From: Oceanobacillus senegalensis
Lineage (GTDB): Bacteria; Bacillota; Bacilli; Bacillales; Amphibacillaceae
Direction of reading: 5' to 3'
NCBI RefSeq assembly: GCF_900176885.1
Contig: NZ_LT839648.1
Coordinates: 1,205,049 to 1,269,048 of the forward strand
DNA: 64,000 nt
This document shows, one piece after another, positions 7,720-15,323 of the stretch. Every line of letters starts with the position of its first letter. Position 1 is the stretch's first letter. The notes beneath the pieces are model-generated. The model ran no database searches. It saw only the letters and a program-made list of their open reading frames with translations, and was not told the origin of the DNA. The position numbers and the translations under genes are program-made.

Positions 7720-8991
7720 ATGTTGAAAATACTTCAATCATTTCAAAGTAAAATGGATATTAATCGTGATTTATTATTGTTATTGCTTATCGGTGGATTG
7801 TATTCTCTTGGAATTTTTCTATCCAATACTTTCGTGAATATTTATTTGTGGAGACAATCCGGAGATTACGTAACGATTGCTGTTTATAACCTTGGAATAA
7901 ATATATTTCAAGCAATGACCTTTATATTAGCAGGAAGGCTAGCTAAAAAGGTTGATCGTATTATAGTTTTAAGATTAGGGGTTATATTTTTATCCTTATT
8001 TTTTTTATCTGTCTTAATTATAGGGGAAAAAGCTTCTACATTTAATTTTCTCCTTGGGTGTTTATTAGGTATCGGTTATGGATTTTATTGGCTTGCTTTC
8101 AATGTATTAACCTTTGAAATTACTGAACCGGATACACGTGATTTTTTTAATGGGTTTTTAGGCGTCTTACAATCGTTAGGTGGTATGGTTGGTCCATTGC
8201 TTGCAGGTATTATCATTTCTAAAATGGATGGAAACGTCGGTTATACAACAATCTTTACTATTTCATTTATATTATTTATCTGTGCGGTTGCTGTTAGCTT
8301 CTTTTTAAATCGGAGAAGTGCAAAAGGGAATTTCCATTTTAAACGTATTTTACATGAAAAACAAAATAATAAGAATTGGAGTCGTATTTTAAATGCCCAT
8401 TTTTTTCAGGGGATCCGAGAAGGGGTATTTGTATTTGTAATCTCGATTTGGGTGTTCATTGTAACGAAAAGTGAATTTGCATTAGGTACATTTAATTTAT
8501 TTTTATCTGGTCTATCTGCTGTTTTGTATTTTATTGTTACAAAATTTATCAAGCCATCTATGAGAAAAAAGGCTATATTAGTTGGGGCTTGTCTTCTATA
8601 TTTTTCTATATTTATCATATTATTTGATCTAAGTTATTTCCTTTTAATTGTCTACGCTATCATTATTGGTATTGCTTATCCCATTATCAATGTACCTTAT
8701 GTATCTTTAACTTACGATGTCATTGGGAAAGCATGGAAGGCAGGGGAATTACGGATTGAATACATTGTTGTTCGTGAACTATTTTTGAACAGTGGCCGAA
8801 TTGTGTCAGTTATTTTATTTTTAATTGCAGTTTCTTTGTTTAATGCAGAGAAAGTAATTCCAATAATACTTGTTCTTTTTGGAGCAGGACATGTAATCAT
8901 TTATCTATTTGTAAAAAATATTTATTTAGGAAGTACACCGCATAAGGAAATATTGATGAAGGACCAGATAACAGACGAAAAGAATAGATAG
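7720..8991 (+). CDS. yqgE: Major facilitator superfamily transporter (YqgE-like)
   Basis: 423-residue integral membrane protein with about 12 predicted helices. It has the MFS loop motif region G-R-L-A-K-K-V-D-R after the second helix and a basic central cytoplasmic loop near residues 197-225. It lies between sodA and pbpA as yqgE does in B. subtilis. The substrate is unknown; nothing in the sequence identifies it. The start has AAAGGAG upstream at normal spacing. The next gene, pbpA, starts 41 bp after it with no terminator between, so the two are probably co-transcribed. Confidence 0.82.
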   Translation: MLKILQSFQSKMDINRDLLLLLLIGGLYSLGIFLSNTFVNIYLWRQSGDYVTIAVYNLGINIFQAMTFILAGRLAKKVDRIIVLRLGVIFLSLFFLSVLIIGEKASTFNFLLGCLLGIGYGFYWLAFNVLTFEITEPDTRDFFNGFLGVLQSLGGMVGPLLAGIIISKMDGNVGYTTIFTISFILFICAVAVSFFLNRRSAKGNFHFKRILHEKQNNKNWSRILNAHFFQGIREGVFVFVISIWVFIVTKSEFALGTFNLFLSGLSAVLYFIVTKFIKPSMRKKAILVGACLLYFSIFIILFDLSYFLLIVYAIIIGIAYPIINVPYVSLTYDVIGKAWKAGELRIEYIVVRELFLNSGRIVSVILFLIAVSLFNAEKVIPIILVLFGAGHVIIYLFVKNIYLGSTPHKEILMKDQITDEKNR

Positions 8992-9032
8992 ACGAAATAA
9001 TTAAAGTATATTTAATGGTTGGGGGAAGTAAA

Positions 9033-11108
9033 ATGAGTAAAAATAGAAAGAAAAAAACTCAATTACCCTTTCGTATTAATCTATTGTTCTTCGTTATATT
9101 TCTGCTGTTTTCTGTACTTATACTCCAACTAGGTGTTGTCCAGATCTTAAATGGAGAGAATTTCCAACAAGAAATAAACCGCACGATTAAGGATACAACT
9201 AAAGTTCCCGTACCAAGAGGAAAAATCTATGATCGTGATTTAGATGTAATTGTTGATAATAATCCCATCTATTCTATTACGTATACACCAGAAAAAAGGT
9301 TAGAGGCCAAGGATAGGCTAATTATAGCCGAAAAGTTGGCTGAATTCATTACAATGGTTCCCGAGGAAGAAAAGGACCCTGAAAAATATCTAGATAAAAA
9401 GTTAACGGAACGTAATTTAAAGGAGTACTGGTATCTAAATAATAAAGATGAGGCAAATAATCTCCTGTCAGATGTAGATTTACAAAAATTAAGTCATGCC
9501 GAGGCTTACAATAAAACGTTAGAACTAATACCAGAAGAGGAAATTAGTCAGTTCAGTATGAATGAGAAGGAAGTTATTGCCATTAAGAAGGAGTTGGATA
9601 AAGCACATTCTTTAATACCGCAAATCGTAAAAAATAAAGGGGTTACTGCAGAGGAATATGCTAAGGTTTCAGAACATTTGGATGTATTGCCAGGTATTAA
9701 CGCTACCATAGATTGGAATAGGTCCTATCCGTATGGCGATACAATAAGGAGTTTGTTAGGATCTATTACAACCCAAAGTGAAGGAATACCAGCTGAATAT
9801 GAAAGTTATTATCTGACGAGAGGTTACAATAGAAATGATCGAGTGGGAACCAGTGGTTTGGAGGAATACTATGAAGACGTATTACGGGGAAGAAAAGAAC
9901 AGGTTCAATATACAACAACAAAAAATGGAGTTATTATTGATACAGAAACTATTGTAGAAGGTGAACGTGGGAAGGATATAGTTCTTACGATTGATATGGA
10001 ATTTCAGAAAGCAGTAGATAATATTCTAAAAGAGGAATTACGGAAAGCTATACAAAAGCATCCACATGCCAATCGTTTTTTAAGAGACGCGCTTGCGGTA
10101 GTGATGAACCCACAAACCGGGGAGATATTGGCAATATCTGGGCAACGTTACGATAGAAAGGTGAAGGAATTTAGAAATGAGGCTTTTCGAACGTTATATG
10201 ATGCACACCGTCCAGGATCTGCTATTAAAGGTGCTACTGTTTTAACAGGATATGCGTCTGGTGTTATTCAACCTGGTGAAAGCTTTTTTGATAGAACTAT
10301 CAAAATAGCTGGTACACCGGAAATGTCTTCCTATGCTAATCTTGGTTTAGTAAATGATTATGATGCATTAAAATTATCATCTAATATATACATGTTTTAT
10401 ATTGCATTACGTATGGGGGGAGAGTTTCGATATCCTTTTCCAAATGGAAGTACTGTTTCCATTGATAAAAGTGCGTTTCAGGAATTCCGTAATTATTTTT
10501 CACAGTTTGGACTCGGTGTTAAAACGGGTATTGATTTTCCTTATGAAGCAACAGGTTATGTAGGTCCAGAACCTGTTGCAGGGAATCTATTGCACTTTGC
10601 TATCGGACAATATGACACTTACACAACCATCCAACTAGCCCAATATGTGTCCACCATTGCAAACGGAGGGTATCGTGTTAAACCTCATGTGGTAAAAACA
10701 ATTCACAAGCCAGATGGCAAGGAAGAGCAGTTAGGCTCAATCTATCGTTCAGTGAATACTACTGTTTTAAATTTAATTCAAATGGACCATATAGAAAGGG
10801 TTCAAGAGGGATTTAGAAGGGTATTTCAGGAGGCTAGGGGAACGGCATCCAATTTCTTTGTGAACAAAAATTATAATCCTGCTGGAAAAACAGGTACAGC
10901 ACAAAGTGATTATTTCCATCAAGAAACAGATACTATATATAAAACAGAGAACCGAACTTTAGTGGGCTATGCTCCTTTTGATAATCCAGAGGTCGCTTTT
11001 GCGGTCATTGTACCCAATCTAGGCCCAAATGTAAGGGAACAGCATCCAATAAATAACTTAATCGGCGAAAAAATTTTAGATACCTACTTTAAAATGAAAA
11101 AAGAATAA
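9033..11108 (+). CDS. pbpA: Penicillin-binding protein 2 (class B transpeptidase)
   Basis: Membrane-anchored cell-wall transpeptidase that cross-links peptidoglycan for side-wall elongation. One hydrophobic anchor (about residues 13-37) precedes the pedestal domain (G-K-I-Y-D-R-D at about 65). The transpeptidase domain carries the active-site Ser396 in S-A-I-K, the S-S-N motif at 449-451 and K-T-G-T at 619-622. The ATG at 9033 is preferred to the in-frame ATG at 9015 because GGGGGAAG lies between them at the right spacing, giving 691 residues. In B. subtilis pbpA is followed by the pst operon; here a perfect inverted repeat and then phoU follow. Confidence 0.93.
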   Translation: MSKNRKKKTQLPFRINLLFFVIFLLFSVLILQLGVVQILNGENFQQEINRTIKDTTKVPVPRGKIYDRDLDVIVDNNPIYSITYTPEKRLEAKDRLIIAEKLAEFITMVPEEEKDPEKYLDKKLTERNLKEYWYLNNKDEANNLLSDVDLQKLSHAEAYNKTLELIPEEEISQFSMNEKEVIAIKKELDKAHSLIPQIVKNKGVTAEEYAKVSEHLDVLPGINATIDWNRSYPYGDTIRSLLGSITTQSEGIPAEYESYYLTRGYNRNDRVGTSGLEEYYEDVLRGRKEQVQYTTTKNGVIIDTETIVEGERGKDIVLTIDMEFQKAVDNILKEELRKAIQKHPHANRFLRDALAVVMNPQTGEILAISGQRYDRKVKEFRNEAFRTLYDAHRPGSAIKGATVLTGYASGVIQPGESFFDRTIKIAGTPEMSSYANLGLVNDYDALKLSSNIYMFYIALRMGGEFRYPFPNGSTVSIDKSAFQEFRNYFSQFGLGVKTGIDFPYEATGYVGPEPVAGNLLHFAIGQYDTYTTIQLAQYVSTIANGGYRVKPHVVKTIHKPDGKEEQLGSIYRSVNTTVLNLIQMDHIERVQEGFRRVFQEARGTASNFFVNKNYNPAGKTGTAQSDYFHQETDTIYKTENRTLVGYAPFDNPEVAFAVIVPNLGPNVREQHPINNLIGEKILDTYFKMKKE

Positions 11109-11149
11109 GCATATAAATTCAAAAGAGCAATAATAGTAATAATAGTAAT

Positions 11150-11201
11150 GAATAAACAAGTCAAAATCTCCAAATACATAGGAACTTTGACTTGTTTATT
11201 C
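11150..11201. repeat. Perfect 16-bp inverted repeat between pbpA and phoU
   Basis: GAATAAACAAGTCAAA (11150-11165) is the exact complement of TTTGACTTGTTTATTC (11186-11201), with a 20-nt loop. Unlike other hairpins in the window it is not followed by a T-run, so it is not a standard terminator, though it could still end or stabilise the pbpA transcript. Confidence 0.7.
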
Positions 11202-11227
11202 AGCTTCGGAGTCATCCCTTAGGTTAA

Positions 11228-11270
11228 TTTACACCTAATTTACAGTGAATTAACAATATTAAGCTATAAT
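11228..11270 (+). promoter_or_regulatory. PhoP box and promoter of phoU
   Basis: Three hexamers, TTTACA (11228), TTTACA (11239) and TTAACA (11250), are spaced exactly 11 bp apart, followed by a perfect -10 TATAAT at 11265-11270. No -35 consensus is present, as expected of a PhoP-activated promoter. The repeats would lie at about -49, -38 and -27. This matches the known Bacillus Pho box and predicts induction on phosphate starvation. Confidence 0.8.
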
Positions 11271-11318
11271 AGTGTTAGTAACTGTAATATAATAGAGAAT
11301 GAGGAAGTGAGAATAACA

Positions 11319-11972
11319 ATGGAAACTCGTAACCAATTTCGGAATGAGCTAGAGGAATTAAATAAGTATATAACGAGGCTTGCAACATTATCGCACGAGG
11401 CGTTGGAGAAGGCAATTTCAGCTCTTCATACGCAAAATCTAGATAAAGCAAATCAAGTTGTAGAGGATGATAAACACATCGATCGCGCAGAAATAGAAAT
11501 TAATGATAAAGCTGTACTTTTAATTGCTAAGCAACAGCCGGTTGCAACAGATTTACGTAAAATTATAAATGCTTTGAGAATTGTAACTGATATTGAAAGA
11601 ATGGCTGATAATGCAAAAAATATAGCAAATTCAGCGATAAAATTAGGGAAAAATGAGATCAAAATTCCTGATGGTATAAATAAAATGTATGAAATAATAA
11701 CCGAAATGCATAGAAAAATTATTTTAGCTTTTGAAAACGAAGATATTACTATCGCCAAGGAAATAGGTGTAATGGATGATAAAGTAGATTCATTGTACAA
11801 TGATGTTGTTAGTGAATTACTTGGAGAAACTGCTACAAAACCGGAAAAAGTTCAATATGTTATGCAAATTGCCTTCTCAGCAAGGTATCTGGAAAGGTAT
11901 GCAGACCATATTACTAACATTGGGGAAAGTATTTTATATCTAGTTAGAGGGGAAAATTACAGTCTAAATTAA
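11319..11972 (+). CDS. phoU: Phosphate signalling protein PhoU
   Basis: About 217 residues forming two three-helix PhoU units. Each has the acidic metal-binding pattern: D-I-E-R-M-A-D-N in the first half and Y-L-E-R-Y-A-D-H-I-T-N in the second. PhoU represses phosphate uptake and PhoR signalling under phosphate sufficiency. ATG at 11319 is preferred over the GTG at 11307 because GAGGAAG precedes it. The strong PhoP box upstream indicates control by the Pho regulon. It is unusual in not standing next to pst genes; the Na/Pi transporter 5 kb upstream is the only other phosphate gene here. Confidence 0.92.
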   Translation: METRNQFRNELEELNKYITRLATLSHEALEKAISALHTQNLDKANQVVEDDKHIDRAEIEINDKAVLLIAKQQPVATDLRKIINALRIVTDIERMADNAKNIANSAIKLGKNEIKIPDGINKMYEIITEMHRKIILAFENEDITIAKEIGVMDDKVDSLYNDVVSELLGETATKPEKVQYVMQIAFSARYLERYADHITNIGESILYLVRGENYSLN

Positions 11973-12058
11973 GAAGACGATAACATTATATGGGCGGCTG
12001 CTCAAGGCAAAAATCAACATGCTCTAAAAAAATTCACTAGAAATAGGTTGGATGAATA

Positions 12059-12097
12059 AAAAAGGTTAAGCAGTAAAAAATAACTGCTTAACCTTTT
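12059..12097. terminator. Bidirectional terminator after phoU and the MltG-like gene
   Basis: AAGGTTAAGCAGT pairs with ACTGCTTAACCTT around an A-rich loop, with A and T runs on both sides. It serves phoU (plus) and the convergent minus-strand operon. Confidence 0.85.
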
Positions 12098-12620
12098 AAT
12101 TTGTTAGAGTCTCGGCAAGTTCATAGAAGCTCATGTCACTAGATACTTTAAATTCACCTAATTGAACTTTTAAGCTATAATCATGTTCTTCTAAATAATC
12201 AGTAAAATCTGATGCATTTTTAATAATTTTATTTTTCTCTAAAAGGGAGCTAATTTCTGAGGTAGGCATACCAGATTTAATATTTATAGTATATGTTGAC
12301 TTTTCATCACCTTCATCAGAAGAGGAATTTTTATTTTTATCCTCTGTTGTTTCCCCTTTTTTGGACGTTTTCTTTTGTGATGTTTTGTCTTGAGTATCCT
12401 TATCTTTAGTTTTTTCCTTAGTTTCATCTGAATTTACACTCAGGGAAATGTACTCGGAATTGGATAATACATGATATCCTTCTTTCTCTATAAGTGAAAT
12501 CATTTCATTAGTGGATAATTCTTTTGCTCCTTTGTTATCAAATAAGAAAATGCCAATTAACATAAGTATGCCGGCAGTAAATAAACCTATTGAGAAATAT
12601 CTAACAAGTTGTTTCATCAT
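12096..12620 (-). CDS. MltG LysM-like domain protein lacking a catalytic domain
   Basis: 174 residues: an N-terminal membrane helix (about 8-27), a short folded part, a low-complexity Lys/Glu/Asp/Ser/Thr linker (about 64-108), and a C-terminal domain (110-174) beginning Y-T-I-N-I-K-S-G-M-P-T-S-E-I and ending L-G-E-F-K-V-S-S-D-M-S-F-Y-E-L. That domain resembles the LysM-like N-terminal module of endolytic transglycosylase MltG (YceG). The YceG catalytic domain is absent, so it may bind glycan or regulate rather than cut. It follows a small membrane coiled-coil gene by 21 bp, probably in one operon. Function is inferred. Confidence 0.65.
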   Translation of the reverse strand: MMKQLVRYFSIGLFTAGILMLIGIFLFDNKGAKELSTNEMISLIEKEGYHVLSNSEYISLSVNSDETKEKTKDKDTQDKTSQKKTSKKGETTEDKNKNSSSDEGDEKSTYTINIKSGMPTSEISSLLEKNKIIKNASDFTDYLEEHDYSLKVQLGEFKVSSDMSFYELAETLTN

Positions 12621-12641
12621 TTTCTCCTCTTTACTGTTTAA

Positions 12642-12851
12642 TTATTTTTCTAAATCATTTGTAAGCTCTTCAGGTAAAAGTTCTTCTTCTAAAATTTTTA
12701 TTTTTTTCTTTATTTGATATGTTTCCTGCATACTTGATATGGATAATTGCTCCACTTGATCTTCAAGTTCTTCTATACGGTCATTCATAAAGAATGAAAG
12801 TACAAATAGAACAATTGCAATTATGATCACTGTAATTACTGCATAAATCAT
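12642..12851 (-). CDS. Small membrane protein with cytoplasmic coiled coil
   Basis: 69 residues: one N-terminal membrane helix (2-21), then a strongly charged stretch (25-65) with Leu/Ile heptad spacing that predicts a coiled coil. A ribosome site AAGGAGG precedes the ATG. It has no recognised family. It starts the likely two-gene minus-strand operon ending in the MltG-like protein, so it may act with that protein at the membrane. Confidence 0.6.
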   Translation of the reverse strand: MIYAVITVIIIAIVLFVLSFFMNDRIEELEDQVEQLSISSMQETYQIKKKIKILEEELLPEELTNDLEK

Positions 12852-13093
12852 GTTGTTTCCTCCTTAATTATGTACATCGAAAAAAGAATATCACCCCAAA
12901 ATGAGGGATTGTACCTCGAATTCTAATAGTTAATTTTTTACACATACTATTTATAACATAGAAATAAGAAGGAGAAAACTTTAAGTTTTTTCCATTTGAT
13001 TCTTGATTGAAAAATAATTCTCTGGTATTATTAATTAAGTCTGAAACGATTTTGTTTTAATTATTGTAGATATTATAGTTTGGAGGGAAAATC

Positions 13094-13243
13094 ATGCGCG
13101 TAAACATTACTCTAGCTTGTACTGAAACAGGTGATCGTAATTATATTACAACAAAAAACAAACGTACAAATCCTGAGCGTATCGAGCTTAAAAAATATTG
13201 TCCACGTCTTAAAAAACACACATTACACCGTGAAACTAAATAA
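13094..13243 (+). CDS. rpmG: 50S ribosomal protein L33
   Basis: 49 residues, start ATG after GGAGGG. It has the conserved body RVNITLAC..., K-N-K-R-T-N-P-E-R and the C-terminal H-T-L-H-R-E-T-K. Zinc-binding L33 has two CxxC pairs; here only the first Cys of each remains (Cys9 in C-T-E-T, Cys36 in C-P-R-L), so it is the zinc-independent form. In B. subtilis rpmGA is followed by the 5-formyl-THF cyclo-ligase gene yqgN, which is absent here. It has its own terminator. Confidence 0.95.
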   Translation: MRVNITLACTETGDRNYITTKNKRTNPERIELKKYCPRLKKHTLHRETK

Positions 13244-13267
13244 TTTCCCGGAATAAATACCAAAAGT

Positions 13268-13298
13268 CCTCTTATCGATTTCGATAAGGGGATTTTTA
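13268..13298 (+). terminator. Terminator after rpmG
   Basis: CCTCTTATCGA pairs with TCGATAAGGGG with a minimal loop, followed by ATTTTTATTTT. Confidence 0.85.
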
Positions 13299-13385
13299 TT
13301 TTAATAAATAAGGCTATAATACATGTATAATTCGCTAATACCTTCAAAGCATAATGGTAACTAACTTTAAAAGAAGGTGTTATTA

Positions 13386-13586
13386 ATGAAGGTATTTGTT
13401 CAGTTGATTATAGTAGGCTCCTTGAGCTTGTTTGTATATAAGAAGAGATATCGTTTATTAAACTGGATGATGTCTATTGGGTTTCTCCGGAAGTATGCAG
13501 TACGAATTTCAATGAATATACCATCAATGCGAGCAAAAATTCTACCTAGTTTATTTGATAGTGAAGTTGAACAGGAATTATTATAA
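13386..13586 (+). CDS. Uncharacterised small protein, 66 residues
   Basis: One hydrophobic N-terminal segment (residues 2-19), followed by a basic, amphipathic stretch rich in Arg/Lys and an acidic tip. The start at ATG 13386 is supported by AGAAGGTG upstream, and a TATAAT lies about 75 bp before it. It occupies the place of yqgN between rpmG and gluP. I do not recognise a family. It is likely membrane-associated with the basic part in the cytoplasm. Confidence 0.6.
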   Translation: MKVFVQLIIVGSLSLFVYKKRYRLLNWMMSIGFLRKYAVRISMNIPSMRAKILPSLFDSEVEQELL

Positions 13587-13697
13587 TACAGAATGAAGGA
13601 AGTTGTATGTTAAATATGACTTCTTTTTTTATATAGGAATACATATTACTCATTTTAATTTTCTCTATGATATGATGTGGTGAGGGAAGGTGAATCA

Positions 13698-15242
13698 ATG
13701 TACTTAGATGAATTGAATATAATGTACCAACTTGCAGCACATTTTGTAACTGAAGAAGGTTATGAATTAATACACATGAATGAGCAAGAGGTATGGTTAA
13801 AGAATTATGATAAAAAAAATTCAGAAGTCATTAGATTAACAACGAGGGGATTTGATTGGAAAAATCATTTGAAAAAAGATATCGCCATTGTTTTTCAGCA
13901 GGTAAAAGGTTTAAGGAAGGTATTAAAGGGAAAGCGAGTGGAGATACACAATGTCTATGTTTCTACATACCCTCCTGTAGATGATTGGGAAGCTTTGAAA
14001 CGACCCATGAAGTTAAAGGAAAAGAATGCTGTTAAGATGAACGTATATTATTTGAATAGAGAAGATTTTATGGAAGAATTTGTACGATTAAAGGCCTCAC
14101 TCGATTTACAAGATATTGAACTTAAACAAAATTTATCAGAAGAAGATAAAGAATTAGAAGTAAATAAACAACGTACTTTTTTGACTCAAATATTAAATAA
14201 AAAACAGCAAGAAAAAGAAAAAGTTTTTTCATATGGTAAGCCATTTTTTACATACATAATTATGGTAATTAATATTCTTCTATTTATTTTAGTAGAGCAA
14301 ATTGGTGAAAGTAATGCTATTAATACGTTAGTCAAGTTTGGAGCAAAGTATAATCCTGCAATTATTCAAGACGGAGAATGGTGGCGTATTATTACTTCCA
14401 TGTTTTTACATATTGGGTTGCTTCACTTGGTTATGAACATGATAGCTGTTTATTACTTAGGAACGTTAGTTGAAGGAATATATGGAAAATGGCGTTTCTT
14501 AATCATTTATTTCTTAGCAGGAGTTGGTGGAGGAATTGCTAGTTTTGCATTCTCCATAAATGTTTCCGCTGGAGCATCTGGGGCTATTTTTGGTTTGTTT
14601 GGTGCGCTTTTATTCTTTGGACTTAATTATAAGCAAATTTTTTATCAAACAATGGGGTTAAACATACTAATAGTATTAGCAATAAATATTGTCTTCGGTT
14701 TCTCCATTCAGCAAATTGACATGGCAGCACACTTAGGGGGATTAGCTGCTGGTTTTATAGCTTCAAGTATTCTACATCTACCTCATAAAAAAAATTCTCT
14801 TCTACAGCTTTTTTCTTTTATCTTTTACATTGGCTTGTTGTATGGTTTATGTTTGTTTGGAATAACAAATAATGAAAATAATCAAACTTATCATTTAATG
14901 ATATTGGAGGAAGCCATAAAAGAGGAGAATTATGAAGAAACTATAGATGTAGCAACAAATGCATTAACAACAGTAGAAGGGGAAATGGATGCTATTATAC
15001 TTTTTCAGCGATCATTTGCTTATATTAAGGTAGGTGAGATCGATTCGGCTATTGTGGATTTGGAAAAAAGTATATCCATTGACCCTCTTCCTGAGGCTTA
15101 TTATAACTTAGCACTTCTTTACTATAATAAAGGCAAATGGGATAAAGCAGAAGAGAATATAAAAAAAGCTCATGAAGCGAATCCTAATGAAGAAGGTTTC
15201 TTTGATTTATATGAGCAAATAACAGGTGAACCAGTTAATTAA
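13698..15242 (+). CDS. gluP: Rhomboid intramembrane serine protease with TPR tail
   Basis: 514-residue membrane protease that cuts transmembrane substrates. Residues 1-170 form a soluble N-terminal domain. Then comes the six-to-seven-helix rhomboid core, with W-W-R near the entry, the catalytic Ser294 in G-A-S-G and the catalytic His345 in A-A-H-L-G-G. The Ser-His spacing of 51 equals that of B. subtilis GluP. Residues about 410-500 form TPR helices. ATG 13698 is chosen because GAGGGAAGGTGA precedes it; the upstream GTG at 13677 has no such site. B. subtilis GluP sits before yqgQ-glcK, as here, except that spoVAF intervenes. Confidence 0.93.
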   Translation: MYLDELNIMYQLAAHFVTEEGYELIHMNEQEVWLKNYDKKNSEVIRLTTRGFDWKNHLKKDIAIVFQQVKGLRKVLKGKRVEIHNVYVSTYPPVDDWEALKRPMKLKEKNAVKMNVYYLNREDFMEEFVRLKASLDLQDIELKQNLSEEDKELEVNKQRTFLTQILNKKQQEKEKVFSYGKPFFTYIIMVINILLFILVEQIGESNAINTLVKFGAKYNPAIIQDGEWWRIITSMFLHIGLLHLVMNMIAVYYLGTLVEGIYGKWRFLIIYFLAGVGGGIASFAFSINVSAGASGAIFGLFGALLFFGLNYKQIFYQTMGLNILIVLAINIVFGFSIQQIDMAAHLGGLAAGFIASSILHLPHKKNSLLQLFSFIFYIGLLYGLCLFGITNNENNQTYHLMILEEAIKEENYEETIDVATNALTTVEGEMDAIILFQRSFAYIKVGEIDSAIVDLEKSISIDPLPEAYYNLALLYYNKGKWDKAEENIKKAHEANPNEEGFFDLYEQITGEPVN

Positions 15243-15260
15243 GGTTATTGGTTTAATAAA

Positions 15261-15289
15261 GTATAAAATTATTTATTTCGTTCAAACTA
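15261..15289 (+). promoter_or_regulatory. Candidate sigma-G promoter of spoVAF
   Basis: GTATA (15261-15265), 17 bp, CAAACTA (15283-15289). The first part is a perfect sigma-G -35 (gHATR); the second matches 6 of 7 positions of the sigma-G -10 (CATnHTA). It lies 35 bp before the ATG and fits forespore expression of a germination protein. Confidence 0.55.
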
Positions 15290-15323
15290 AGCCTATCATT
15301 CGATTGATGTTAGGTGTGAAACG

